From: JBQTGK01 sp052400665
GTDB lineage: Bacteria > Bacteroidota > Bacteroidia > Bacteroidales > Marinifilaceae
Reading direction: 5' to 3' (one strand)
NCBI GenBank assembly: GCA_052400665.1
Contig: JBQTGK010000001.1
Length of the DNA stretch: 64,000 nt
Part shown: piece after piece, positions 1 to 8,426 of the stretch
Numbering within the stretch: position 1 is the stretch's first letter
Layout: every line of letters starts with the position of its first letter
Program-made: the position numbers and the translations under genes
The notes under the pieces: generated by a model
Seen by the model: only the letters and a program-made list of their open reading frames with translations
The model's database searches: none
Told to the model about the DNA's origin: nothing

Positions 1-116
1 ATTCCTACTCTCCTTCGGTGCGAATTTTATTCGACGACAAGGAAGAAAAAACAGAGGAGGAAGTAGAAGAAGAACCTAAAGAAGAGAAAGAAACAGGAAA
101 AAACCATAAATCTTAA
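1..116 (+). CDS. ccoS: cbb3 oxidase assembly protein CcoS, C-terminal part (cut by window edge)
   Basis: Only the last 37 codons and the TAA stop are inside the window, read in frame 3. The visible residues start SYSPSVRILFDD and run into a tail rich in Glu and Lys. The Y-S-P-S-V-R-x-L-F-D-D block is typical of the end of CcoS, a small single-TM protein needed for heme and copper insertion into cbb3 oxidase. The stop lies 4 nt before the ccoNO start, so the two genes are very likely co-transcribed. The copper-transporting ATPase gene ccoI would be expected just outside the left edge (inference from common gene order). The acidic tail of about 25 residues looks disordered. Confidence 0.8.
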   Translation, partial: SYSPSVRILFDDKEEKTEEEVEEEPKEEKETGKNHKS

Positions 117-120
117 TTTA

Positions 121-2265
121 ATGGAAACACAACATTTTTCGTACGACAACAAAATTGTTAAATATTTCGTCTATGCAACCATAATTTGGGGAGTAGTTGG
201 AATGCTATTCGGATTGTTGGCAGCATCACAGCTTGCCTTCCCCGTTTTTAATTTTAAGATCGCTTACACCACTTTCGGACGAATTCGTCCTATTCACACC
301 AATGCAGTTATTTTTGCATTTGTAGGGAATGGTATTTTTGCGGCGGTATATTATTCGCTTCAGCGATTGTTAAAAACCCGGATGTTTAGCGATAAACTCA
401 GCTGGATTCACTTCTGGGGATGGCAGGCAATTATTGTATCGGCCGCCATAACTTTTATGTTGGGAATTACAACCAGCAAGGAATATGCCGAGTTAGAATG
501 GCCTATCGACATTGCCATTACAATTATTTGGGTAATTTTTGGTTGGAATATGTTTGGAACCATATTAAGAAGACGAGCCGATCACCTTTATGTTTCCATT
601 TGGTTTTACATCGCCACCTTTGTTACGGTTGCCGTTTTACACATAGGCAACTCTATAGAGCTACCTTACAGCTGGATACAATCCTATCCGGTTTATGCCG
701 GCGTACAGGATGCTTTGGTACAATGGTGGTACGGACATAATGCGGTTGCATTCTTCTTAACTACACCTTATTTGGGATTGATGTACTATTTTCTTCCTAA
801 GGCGGCAAATCGTCCAGTCTATTCGTACAGACTATCAATTATTCACTTTTGGGCATTGGTATTCCTTTACATCTGGGCTGGTCCACATCATTTGCTTTAT
901 ACAGCATTACCAGACTGGGCTCAATCCTTAGGTGTTGTATTCTCAATAATGCTTATTGCTCCATCTTGGGGTGGTATGTTTAATGGCTTACTTACACTTC
1001 GTGGCGCCTGGGATAAAGTTCGAGACAGTGCAACCCTTAAATTTATGGTGGTAGCTGTAACCTGTTATGGTATGTCTACTTTCGAAGGTCCAATGATGTC
1101 GTTAAAATGGGTGAATTCTCTAACTCACTACACCGACTGGACCATTGCTCACGTTCACATTGGCGCAATGGGATGGAATGGATTCCTAACTTTTGGTATG
1201 CTATATTATTTATTTCCAAAAATGTGGAAAACAAAACTGTACTCCGAAAAATTAGCAAATGCCCATTTCTGGATTGGGACTTTAGGTATGATGTTTTATG
1301 CACTTCCTCTTTACTGGGGAGCCGTAGTTCAAACCTTAATGTGGAAAGAATTTACTGCCGATGGTTTACTAGCTTATCCTAATTTTCTTGAGACAGTAAC
1401 TCAAATTTTACCAATGTATCATGTACGTGTATTTGGTGGACTTTTATATTTCTCAGGTTTATTTCTAATGGTTTATAATTTGCTAAAAACAGCAGCTAAA
1501 GGAACATTTATCGACAATGAAAAAGCATCAGCCCCAGCTTTACAAAGTCATCCAAAAAGAGAAACAGGTGAAGGTTTACATCGCTGGTTAGAAAGAAAAC
1601 CTGTTCAATTTATGATATTGGCAACAATTGCAATTCTTATTGGTGGAGCTTTCGAAATTATTCCTACATATCTTATAAAATCAAACGTTCCAACTATTGA
1701 GAGTGTGAAACCATACACACCTTTAGAATTACAGGGACGAGATATTTATATACGCGAAGGCTGTAATACTTGCCACTCGCAAATGGTTCGTCCGTTCCGT
1801 TCAGAAACCGAACGCTACGGTGAATATTCTAAAGCAGGCGAATTTGTATACGACCATCCTCATTTATGGGGATCGAAACGAACTGGTCCCGATTTGGCAC
1901 GCGAAGGTGTTCCGGGAGGAAAAATGTATAAAACAAATATCTGGCACTACAACCACATGCTGGATCCTCAAAAAATGAATGCCCAATCTATTATGCCAGC
2001 ATATCCATGGTTAATTAAAGATCAGTTGGATACTACATACACAGCAGCTAAAATTCGTACCATGACCAAACTTGGTGTTCCGTATGATAAGGAACCTTAT
2101 CCAGCGAACTACGATAAGGTGGCAAATGAAGATTTAAGAAAACAGGCAGAAGAAATAGCTGCCGACTTAAATAAAAATGGTATTAAAGTAGCTAGCGACA
2201 GAGAAATTATAGCTCTTATTGCCTACTTGCAACGTTTGGGTAGAGACATATCGGTAAAAGAATAG
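121..2265 (+). CDS. ccoNO: cbb3-type cytochrome c oxidase, fused subunits I and II (CcoNO)
   Basis: This is the catalytic core of the proton-pumping, high-affinity cbb3 terminal oxidase in the inner membrane. Residues 1 to about 470 are CcoN: a multi-TM heme-copper subunit with WYGHNAVAFF, GPHHLLYTALPDW and AHVHIGAMGWNG, which contain the histidines that bind the hemes and CuB. Residues from about 490 onward are CcoO: one TM helix, then a periplasmic cytochrome c domain with a single CNTCH heme site at about residues 548-552, followed by SQMVRPF. At 714 aa it has the length expected for a CcoN-CcoO fusion, which is common in Bacteroidota. It starts with ATG 4 nt after ccoS and heads ccoQ-ccoP-ccoG-ccoH. 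Confidence 0.95.
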   Translation: METQHFSYDNKIVKYFVYATIIWGVVGMLFGLLAASQLAFPVFNFKIAYTTFGRIRPIHTNAVIFAFVGNGIFAAVYYSLQRLLKTRMFSDKLSWIHFWGWQAIIVSAAITFMLGITTSKEYAELEWPIDIAITIIWVIFGWNMFGTILRRRADHLYVSIWFYIATFVTVAVLHIGNSIELPYSWIQSYPVYAGVQDALVQWWYGHNAVAFFLTTPYLGLMYYFLPKAANRPVYSYRLSIIHFWALVFLYIWAGPHHLLYTALPDWAQSLGVVFSIMLIAPSWGGMFNGLLTLRGAWDKVRDSATLKFMVVAVTCYGMSTFEGPMMSLKWVNSLTHYTDWTIAHVHIGAMGWNGFLTFGMLYYLFPKMWKTKLYSEKLANAHFWIGTLGMMFYALPLYWGAVVQTLMWKEFTADGLLAYPNFLETVTQILPMYHVRVFGGLLYFSGLFLMVYNLLKTAAKGTFIDNEKASAPALQSHPKRETGEGLHRWLERKPVQFMILATIAILIGGAFEIIPTYLIKSNVPTIESVKPYTPLELQGRDIYIREGCNTCHSQMVRPFRSETERYGEYSKAGEFVYDHPHLWGSKRTGPDLAREGVPGGKMYKTNIWHYNHMLDPQKMNAQSIMPAYPWLIKDQLDTTYTAAKIRTMTKLGVPYDKEPYPANYDKVANEDLRKQAEEIAADLNKNGIKVASDREIIALIAYLQRLGRDISVKE

Positions 2266-2344
2266 AAACAGTAATAAAGATAAAGGATAGAGTAATTCGA
2301 GACATATTATTTTAGCCTTCCCTCTTTATTTTAAGATTATAAAT

Positions 2345-2542
2345 ATGAAATTAGTTAGTCATTATTTACAAAATATTTCGGATGTTGGATTCTTTCCAAG
2401 TATCTCACTTCTGATTTTCTTCCTGTTTTTCACAGGAGTAATATGGTGGGCCTTTAAGAAAAACAATAAGGCCTTTTTTACACAAATGGGAAATTACCCT
2501 CTTGAGGAGGAAAGCAATAAATCCTTCGAATCTGAAAAATAA
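2345..2542 (+). CDS. ccoQ: cbb3 oxidase small subunit CcoQ
   Basis: This 65-aa protein has one TM helix (about residues 17-37, ILIFFLFFTGVIWWAF) followed by a short charged cytoplasmic tail. Its size, topology and position between ccoNO and ccoP identify it as CcoQ/FixQ, the small subunit that stabilises the assembled cbb3 complex. The sequence itself is weakly conserved, so the call rests mainly on context. A 79-nt spacer separates it from ccoNO and 23 nt from ccoP. I see no convincing internal promoter in either gap. Confidence 0.8.
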   Translation: MKLVSHYLQNISDVGFFPSISLLIFFLFFTGVIWWAFKKNNKAFFTQMGNYPLEEESNKSFESEK

Positions 2543-2565
2543 TCACTGACTTTAAAAAGAAAGCT

Positions 2566-3129
2566 ATGGATGACGATAAATACATGAAAGAAAATGAACA
2601 CATGATTAGCGACCATGATTACGATGGAATCAGGGAGTTAAACAATCCTATGCCAGTTTGGTGGCGTTACCTTTTTTATGCTACCATTGTATTTGCGGCT
2701 GTTTACTGGTTTAGATATCATGTTTTTGGTGATGATTTACAAATTGATGAATACAACAAAGAAATGGCTTTGGCCCAGGCAAATAAACCAAAACCACAAT
2801 TCGATGAAAAAGCATTGGTCTTAATGACCGATACTGAAAATCTGGCAAAAGGAAAGGCTATTTACGACAAAAACTGCATTGCATGTCATGGTGCTGTTGG
2901 AGAAGGGAATGCCATTGGTCCAAACTTAACCGATAAGTACTGGTTAAACGGAGGAAGTCTTGAAGAAGTTTACCAAATTATTAAAGTTGGTAAACCATTA
3001 AAGGGAATGCTAGCATGGCAGAACCAGCTTTCGCCAGAACAGATGCTTCAGGTATCGAGTTATACAATGAGCCTGCAGGGAACAAATCCACCTAATGCAA
3101 AAGAGGCTCAAGGTGAATTGGTTGAATAA
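2566..3129 (+). CDS. ccoP: cbb3 oxidase subunit III (CcoP), monoheme form
   Basis: CcoP feeds electrons into the cbb3 core. The protein has a soluble N-terminus (about 1-30) with NPMPVWWRYLFYATI leading into a TM helix at about 33-50, then a periplasmic cytochrome c domain. That domain has one heme-attachment site, CIACH at residues 104-108, followed by GPNLTD and a distal methionine region (KGMLAW). Classical CcoP is about 300 aa with two CXXCH sites. This version is 187 aa with one, so an entire heme domain is absent. The frame is intact, so this looks like a natural short form and not damage. It lies between ccoQ and ccoG in the same operon. Confidence 0.92.
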   Translation: MDDDKYMKENEHMISDHDYDGIRELNNPMPVWWRYLFYATIVFAAVYWFRYHVFGDDLQIDEYNKEMALAQANKPKPQFDEKALVLMTDTENLAKGKAIYDKNCIACHGAVGEGNAIGPNLTDKYWLNGGSLEEVYQIIKVGKPLKGMLAWQNQLSPEQMLQVSSYTMSLQGTNPPNAKEAQGELVE

Positions 3130-3209
3130 TGTGTAAGCTTTAGATAAGTAGTTTCAGACTTCTGGAAAGTACATTGAAGCTTGAAACTAATTTCATAAAT
3201 ACAATAGCA

Positions 3210-4610
3210 ATGGCCCCCGAAAACCCTTTCAATTCCTATCGCGATCAGCTGGCAACATTAAACGATTCTGGCAAACGCAGATGGGTTTATGCTCAAAAGC
3301 CAAAAGGAAAACTTTACAAATACCGAAATTTAGTAAGTTATACATTGTTAACTTTACTATTTGGATTACCATTTGTAAAAATAGGTGGAGAACCCTTATT
3401 TTTACTTAATGTTCTTGAGCGAAAATTTATTCTTTTTGGAGTAAGATTCTGGCCTCAGGATTTTCATATTTTTCTGTTCTCGATGATAACTCTTTTTGTA
3501 TTCGTAGTATTTTTTACGGTAAGCTATGGAAGAATATGGTGCGGCTGGGCATGTCCGCAAACCATTTTTATGGAGTTTATATTTAGAAAAATAGAATATC
3601 TAATTGAGGGCACTCCACAACAGCAGCGAAAACTGAATACCCAATCGTTTAACTTTGAGAAATTTTGGAAGAAAAGCCTAAAAACAATTCTCTTTTTTGC
3701 AATTTGTTTTATTATTACAAACACTTTTCTATCCTACATTATAGGTATTGATGAATTATGGAAAATTATAAATGAACCGATTGCCAAACATAAACTAGGT
3801 TTTACAATTGCTTTGCTTTTTTCGGGTGCTATGTTTTTTGTGTTTGCAAAATTACGAGAACAGGTATGTACCATGATATGTCCATACGGAAGATTGCAAG
3901 GTGTATTGTTGGATTCAAATACCATTGTAGTGGCCTACGATTATAAGCGTGGAGAAGAACGTGCACCACTCGAAGCGGGAGAAGATAGAAAAGAAAATGG
4001 CAAAGGGGATTGCATAGACTGTTACCAATGTGTGAATGTTTGTCCTACCGGAATAGATGTTCGCGATGGAACACAACTGGAATGTATCAATTGTACTGCC
4101 TGTATTGATGAATGTAACTCAGTAATGAAATGGCTTGGCCGACCGCAGGGTTTAATACGTTTCGATTCAGAAAAAAATATCGCCGAAGGCAAAAAGAAAA
4201 ACTGGCCGGTACGAAAAATTGCTTACACTTTTGTTCTCTCTTTACTGATAGTAATTGTAATTACTTTATTTGCCTCACGATCCGATTTGGAAGCTGTGAT
4301 TCTTCGAACTCCAGGTTTACTTTATCAGGAACAAAGTGCAAATAGAATCAGTAATATGTATAACTTTAAGGTAATTAATAAAAGTACCAAGCACATTCCT
4401 ATTCACTTTAAACTATTAAACCTTAAAGGAGAAATAAAAGTAATTCGCGAAGATATTGATACCAAGGCCAGCTCAATTAAAGAAGGAGTCTTTTTTGCAA
4501 TTCTTCCCAAATCGGAAGTAACAAGCGATAACACACTCATAAAAATAGGTGTTTATGCCGGAAATCAGCTTATCGAAGAAGTTGATCTAACTTTTGTGGG
4601 ACCAAATTAA
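3210..4610 (+). CDS. ccoG: cbb3 oxidase accessory ferredoxin-like protein CcoG
   Basis: CcoG is a polytopic iron-sulfur protein implicated in copper reduction for cbb3 assembly. The N-terminal half has several TM helices with CGWACPQTIFMEF and REQVCTMICPYGRLQ. A 4Fe-4S ferredoxin segment follows at about residues 270-315, with two clusters of cysteines (CIDCYQCVNVCPTG and CINCTACIDEC). A last TM helix and a periplasmic Ig-like C-terminal domain of about 115 residues complete it. The ATG at 3210 begins MAPENPF and gives the usual family start. An in-frame TTG at 3174 would add 12 residues and is less likely. It is followed 6 nt later by ccoH. Confidence 0.92.
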   Translation: MAPENPFNSYRDQLATLNDSGKRRWVYAQKPKGKLYKYRNLVSYTLLTLLFGLPFVKIGGEPLFLLNVLERKFILFGVRFWPQDFHIFLFSMITLFVFVVFFTVSYGRIWCGWACPQTIFMEFIFRKIEYLIEGTPQQQRKLNTQSFNFEKFWKKSLKTILFFAICFIITNTFLSYIIGIDELWKIINEPIAKHKLGFTIALLFSGAMFFVFAKLREQVCTMICPYGRLQGVLLDSNTIVVAYDYKRGEERAPLEAGEDRKENGKGDCIDCYQCVNVCPTGIDVRDGTQLECINCTACIDECNSVMKWLGRPQGLIRFDSEKNIAEGKKKNWPVRKIAYTFVLSLLIVIVITLFASRSDLEAVILRTPGLLYQEQSANRISNMYNFKVINKSTKHIPIHFKLLNLKGEIKVIREDIDTKASSIKEGVFFAILPKSEVTSDNTLIKIGVYAGNQLIEEVDLTFVGPN

Positions 4611-4616
4611 AGAAAT

Positions 4617-5063
4617 ATGAAAAAATTAAGTTGGGGAACAAAACTAGGAATTATTGCATCGATTTATGTTATTGGTGTACTTATATTTGTTGGGTTTAGC
4701 ACAACACAGAAAATTAATCTGGTATCGAAAGATTATTACCCCAAAGAAGTTAAATATCAGAATAGAATTAACAAAATAAAGAATGCTCAACAAATGTCGA
4801 CTCCTCTATCAATAGAACAGCTTGGCAATAATATTGAAATTCAGTTCCCTGAAGATATGCATTCTAATGTAAGTGGTGATATCATTCTTTATCGACCTGC
4901 CGATTACGAATCTGATCTTAAATATCAAATATCATTAAATAAAAACGGTACTCATATAATAAACACTAACAAGCTACTAAAAGGCAGATACACAATTAAA
5001 ATAGACTGGAATCATAAGAAAACTGATTACTATAAAGAGGAGGCAATTTATTTAAATAAGTAA
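4617..5063 (+). CDS. ccoH: FixH/CcoH family protein
   Basis: This 148-aa protein has an N-terminal TM helix (about 8-27, LGIIASIYVIGVLIFVGFS) and a periplasmic domain of about 120 residues. The NLVSKDYYPKEVKYQ segment just after the helix is characteristic of the FixH/CcoH family, which assists assembly or stability of cbb3 oxidase. It lies 6 nt after ccoG and 19 nt before the SafE-like gene. Length and topology fit the family. Confidence 0.85.
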   Translation: MKKLSWGTKLGIIASIYVIGVLIFVGFSTTQKINLVSKDYYPKEVKYQNRINKIKNAQQMSTPLSIEQLGNNIEIQFPEDMHSNVSGDIILYRPADYESDLKYQISLNKNGTHIINTNKLLKGRYTIKIDWNHKKTDYYKEEAIYLNK

Positions 5064-5082
5064 AAATTTAAACAAACAATAA

Positions 5083-5811
5083 ATGATTTATTTATCAGCA
5101 TTAACATTAGGACTTTTAGGCAGTTTTCACTGCGTAGGAATGTGCGGCCCAATTGCACTGGCAATACCTTTAAAAACCGATTCGTGGATGGCTCGAATTT
5201 TTGGCGGCATACTATACAATTTAGGAAGAGCAGTAACCTATGCAGTAATGGGAGCCATATTCGGATTATTGGGTCGCGGTTTAGTACTAAGTGGATTCCA
5301 GCAATGGATATCAATAATAATGGGAGCAATCATGATTCTCTCTGTAATTACACCATCTATTTATAAAAATCGTTTTAATGCCGATAAAGGTATTTTCTCT
5401 TTTGTGGGCAAAGTAAAAATGTCGCTCGGCAAGCTGTTTACACAGCGCAGCTATGGCTCATTACTCTTAATTGGCTTATTAAATGGTCTGCTTCCTTGCG
5501 GATTGGTGTATTTTGCTATTGCGGGAGCCATTGCAACAGGATCGGCAGCTAGCGGTAGCCTTTTCATGTTTATATTTGGTTTGGGAACTTTACCAATGAT
5601 GCTTGCTATTTCCTTAATCGGAAACTTAATAACCCTAGAACTTCGCAAAAAAGTTACCAAATTAATTCCATACGCAATTGTGTTTATTGGTGTACTATTC
5701 ATTCTTCGAGGCTTAAGCCTTGGTATTCCTTATCTTAGTCCGCCAGAAAAAGCAATGACCGTACCAGTAGAGCAAACCGACGAAGAATCGGAACCTTCTT
5801 GTTGCCATTAA
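5083..5811 (+). CDS. SafE/TauE-like membrane transporter of the cbb3 operon
   Basis: This 242-aa membrane protein has about six hydrophobic helices. It opens with the signature LGLLGSFHCVGMCGPIAL, typical of the UreH-like/SafE branch of the TauE superfamily found beside ccoG and ccoH in many Bacteroidota. A second half carries GLLNGLLPCGLVYFAIA, with the matching P-C-G-L motif. The transported substrate is not known. Copper handling for oxidase maturation is a common inference from context and from the HCxGMCGP motif. The C-terminal tail after the last helix is hydrophilic and ends in Ser-Cys-Cys-His, a possible metal site. It is the last gene of the operon, followed by a terminator 24 nt downstream. 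Confidence 0.85.
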   Translation: MIYLSALTLGLLGSFHCVGMCGPIALAIPLKTDSWMARIFGGILYNLGRAVTYAVMGAIFGLLGRGLVLSGFQQWISIIMGAIMILSVITPSIYKNRFNADKGIFSFVGKVKMSLGKLFTQRSYGSLLLIGLLNGLLPCGLVYFAIAGAIATGSAASGSLFMFIFGLGTLPMMLAISLIGNLITLELRKKVTKLIPYAIVFIGVLFILRGLSLGIPYLSPPEKAMTVPVEQTDEESEPSCCH

Positions 5812-5834
5812 TTACTACATATTTATAAAAACAG

Positions 5835-5866
5835 AAAGGTCAGTTTCAAAAAATCTGACCTTTTTA
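5835..5866 (+). terminator. Rho-independent terminator of the cbb3 operon
   Basis: A 9-bp perfect stem, aaaggtcag (5835-5843) with ctgaccttt (5855-5863), encloses an 11-nt loop. It is followed by a T-rich stretch (tttttattt). It sits 23 nt after the SafE-like stop, between that gene and the convergent XRE gene. Confidence 0.8.
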
Positions 5867-5891
5867 TTTGTATGAATAATTAACATTTTAC

Positions 5892-6095
5892 CTACTCCGA
5901 ATAATCGAGAATATCTCCAGGGGTACAATTCAATTCGCGACAAATAGCCTCTAAAGTAGAAAATCGAATAGCTTTGGCTTTCCCACTTTTCAGAATCGAT
6001 AAATTAGCCACCGTAATTCCAATTCGCTCAGCAAGTTCTTTCGAACTCATCTTTCGCTTAGCAAGCATCACATCTAAATTTGTTATAATTGGCAT
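5892..6095 (-). CDS. small XRE-family (Cro/C1-type) transcriptional regulator
   Basis: This 67-aa protein is almost entirely a helix-turn-helix domain. SSKELAERIGITVANLSILK forms the HTH, and FSTLEAICRELNCTPGDIL is the fourth and fifth helix pattern typical of YozG-like regulators. There is no ligand or dimerisation domain beyond this. It is the second gene of a two-gene unit, starting 10 nt after the DUF2975 membrane protein gene ends. This membrane-protein plus mini-XRE pairing recurs in Bacteroidota and Firmicutes, and the XRE protein presumably regulates the pair or a linked response (inference). No target is evident. Confidence 0.85.
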   Translation of the reverse strand: MPIITNLDVMLAKRKMSSKELAERIGITVANLSILKSGKAKAIRFSTLEAICRELNCTPGDILDYSE

Positions 6096-6105
6096 AACTA
6101 TTCTC

Positions 6106-6759
6106 TTAAATGGTTAATTCACTCTCTTCTTTTAACTGTATTCCTGCTTTGTAAACTTCTGCAATTACAAAAATGATTAGAATATTAAATACACTATCCA
6201 AATGACCAAAATCTGCATAGTATGAAACACTTTTACTCATTATTGAAAACTCCTCCAGTAAAAACCAAGATACCCCAATAGATTTCAACATAGAATAAAC
6301 ATGAAAAGCAATAGACAATAATGCTATATTTCTGATTCTATCATAATTTTCAATTGCAAAAAACTGGGCAGTTTTAACACTTTCCGATAATGATGTAAAT
6401 ATATCAACCAATTTTTTTAGCATCAACAATAAAAGCCCGTACATGATAATGTTATCAAAATATCCAAAAATACGATATTTAATATCACTTGATAAAAACT
6501 TATCCAAACTTACACTTAAACTTGCTACATCAGCAAATTGGCCTCCCGAAGTAAAAGAATAAGTAGTAGCAACATCAACATAAGCTATAAGGTCAAAGTT
6601 AATTCCTGCAGGATCTCCATTAGGCCAACCTCCTGTTATAAGATTTATTATTCCAAATAAGATACTACCAATATAAAAAAAGATGCCTAGTAGAAAAATT
6701 ACTCTCAAAATATTGCTTAATGATACAATTAATTCTTTTGCTTTAATCATTACATTCAA
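6106..6759 (-). CDS. DUF2975 family membrane protein
   Basis: This 217-aa protein has four predicted TM helices, at about 14-38, 100-117, 140-160 and 185-205. A large loop of about 55 residues lies between the first two. The layout matches DUF2975, an uncharacterised inner-membrane family usually encoded beside a tiny XRE regulator, as here. No catalytic residues are recognisable. A consensus Bacteroidota promoter lies just upstream at 6779-6809, so the pair is an independent transcription unit on the minus strand, convergent with the cbb3 operon. Confidence 0.8.
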   Translation of the reverse strand: MNVMIKAKELIVSLSNILRVIFLLGIFFYIGSILFGIINLITGGWPNGDPAGINFDLIAYVDVATTYSFTSGGQFADVASLSVSLDKFLSSDIKYRIFGYFDNIIMYGLLLLMLKKLVDIFTSLSESVKTAQFFAIENYDRIRNIALLSIAFHVYSMLKSIGVSWFLLEEFSIMSKSVSYYADFGHLDSVFNILIIFVIAEVYKAGIQLKEESELTI

Positions 6760-6778
6760 TTTTAGGTTAACAACATAA

Positions 6779-6809
6779 CAAACTTAAATAATTTTTTTTG
6801 TTTTTCAAC
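6779..6809 (-). promoter_or_regulatory. Bacteroidota-type promoter of the DUF2975-XRE pair
   Basis: On the minus strand, TAAGTTTG (plus positions 6779-6786) matches the -7 consensus TAnnTTTG. A GTTG (6806-6809) lies 19 nt upstream as the -33 element. The expected transcription start falls about 10 nt before the DUF2975 ATG at 6759. Confidence 0.6.
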
Positions 6810-6966
6810 TCTTTTTTATTGTTTTTCAATAATTTTATCTTGAAAATCAATAATTAGGTTGACTAAAACACCTATAAAACAAAACGCTAATCACATCATA
6901 GTAAAAAAAAACATTTACTCAATAATTATCCGTAATTTCGCCACAAAATATTGAAGCTAATCTGCT

Positions 6967-7872
6967 ATGAACAAACAATCTATTTTAGTGTATGGAAGCA
7001 TTATATTGGCAATGCTTTTCTGGAGTTTCTCTTTTGTATGGGTAAAAATTGTGTATCTGGTTTACAACCCAATTACCACCGTATTTTTACGACTTATTAT
7101 TTCCACTGCACTTTTGTTTATAATAGGTAAAAGTATTGGTCGAATTCAAAAAATAAACAAATGCGATCGCGTACAATTGGTTTTACTAGCCTTTTTCGAG
7201 CCTTTTCTTTATTTTATGGGAGAAAGTTTTGGATTAAAGCTGGTATCTTCAACTTTAGGAGCAGTAATTATTTCGACCATTCCACTGTTCTCCCCAATAG
7301 CAGCCTATTTTTTTCACAAAGAAAAAATCAGCCCAAAAATTGTATTAGGAATCCTGGTTTCAATTATCGGAGTAGGTGTAATTATTTTCAACAAACAGTT
7401 AAACTTAATTGCATCGCCGGTAGGTATTGCTTTACTATTTTTAGCCGTAGGTTCCGCCGTTGCTTACTCTACTGTATTAAAAAATTTGGCCTCAAAATAC
7501 AATCCGCTTACGCTGATATCCTACCAAAACCTTGTTGGTATAATATTTTTCCTGCCTCCCTTTCTAATATTTGATTTACAATATTTTATATCCGCACAAC
7601 CCACCACCGAAGTGTGGCTAGCCATTATTCAACTAGCCGTATTCGCATCATCTTTGGCATTTATTTTCTTTACTTACGGATTAAAATATCTAGGCATTAA
7701 CAAATCGAATATTTTTATTAATGCCATTCCGGTTTTTACAGCTATTTTTGCATTCTTTGTACTAAATGAAACTCTCAGCTTTCAGAAAATGATGGGAATT
7801 TCGATAGTAATTGGTGGTTTGTTTTTGTCTCAAGCCAAATTAAAGTTTTTAAAAATTCGAACTAAAAAATGA
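6967..7872 (+). CDS. EamA/DMT-family transporter
   Basis: This 301-aa protein has ten hydrophobic helices in two EamA repeats. The first begins with the family-typical ILAMLFWSFSFVWVKI. The second ends near NAIPVFTAIFAFFVLNETLS, the usual motif at the start of the last helix pair. DMT exporters of this kind move amino acids, metabolites or drugs, and the substrate cannot be told from sequence. The stop codon overlaps the ATG of the next gene by 4 nt (ATGA), so the two are translationally coupled. There is no close relation to the second EamA gene at 52846 beyond the fold. Confidence 0.85.
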   Translation: MNKQSILVYGSIILAMLFWSFSFVWVKIVYLVYNPITTVFLRLIISTALLFIIGKSIGRIQKINKCDRVQLVLLAFFEPFLYFMGESFGLKLVSSTLGAVIISTIPLFSPIAAYFFHKEKISPKIVLGILVSIIGVGVIIFNKQLNLIASPVGIALLFLAVGSAVAYSTVLKNLASKYNPLTLISYQNLVGIIFFLPPFLIFDLQYFISAQPTTEVWLAIIQLAVFASSLAFIFFTYGLKYLGINKSNIFINAIPVFTAIFAFFVLNETLSFQKMMGISIVIGGLFLSQAKLKFLKIRTKK

Positions 7873-8375
7873 GCAAAATAAAAATCGATTTAGAGTTGTT
7901 AAAAGAAAAAGCAAAAAACACTGAGGCCGATACCAAAGAATTTTTTGCCAAACTAAAAAAGAAGAAACCTAAACAATTGGATAAAATAGTTCATGATTTA
8001 CACGACGAGGTTTTCGAAGAAATCGACTGTCTGGAATGTGCCAATTGTTGTAAAAGCATTAGTCCTATTATTATCGATAAAGATATTGATCGCCTGTCAA
8101 AATATCTTAAAATAAAACCCAAAGATGTAATCGATCAATACTTAGAAATGGATCATGAAAATGATTATGTGTTTAGGGAAACTCCCTGCCCATTTTTAAT
8201 GCCCGATAATTATTGCATGGTTTATGAAAGTCGTCCGCGCGCATGCCGCGAATATCCACATACTGACCGAAAACGATTTTATCAGATTTTAAATCTTACT
8301 TTAAAAAATACACATTACTGCCCTGCAGTTTACGAGCTAAGCGAACGATTAAAAAAGAAAAAAGACCAATTATAA
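7869..8375 (+). CDS. YkgJ-family cysteine cluster protein
   Basis: This 168-aa soluble protein has a charged N-terminus rich in Lys (about 1-45), then the cysteine pattern CLECANCC, PCPFL, CMVYESRPRACREYP and a distal YCPAV. This is the signature of the YkgJ/Fe-S oxidoreductase-like zinc/iron-binding family, in which the Cys residues probably bind a metal cluster. The biochemical function of the family is unknown. The ATG overlaps the upstream EamA stop (ATGA), so the two products are made together and may act together, though nothing further supports a specific job. Confidence 0.85.
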   Translation: MSKIKIDLELLKEKAKNTEADTKEFFAKLKKKKPKQLDKIVHDLHDEVFEEIDCLECANCCKSISPIIIDKDIDRLSKYLKIKPKDVIDQYLEMDHENDYVFRETPCPFLMPDNYCMVYESRPRACREYPHTDRKRFYQILNLTLKNTHYCPAVYELSERLKKKKDQL

Positions 8376-8426
8376 ATCACTTCTCAATTCGGATTTTTAT
8401 CTTTAAAGCCTGAAAAAATCATATTT

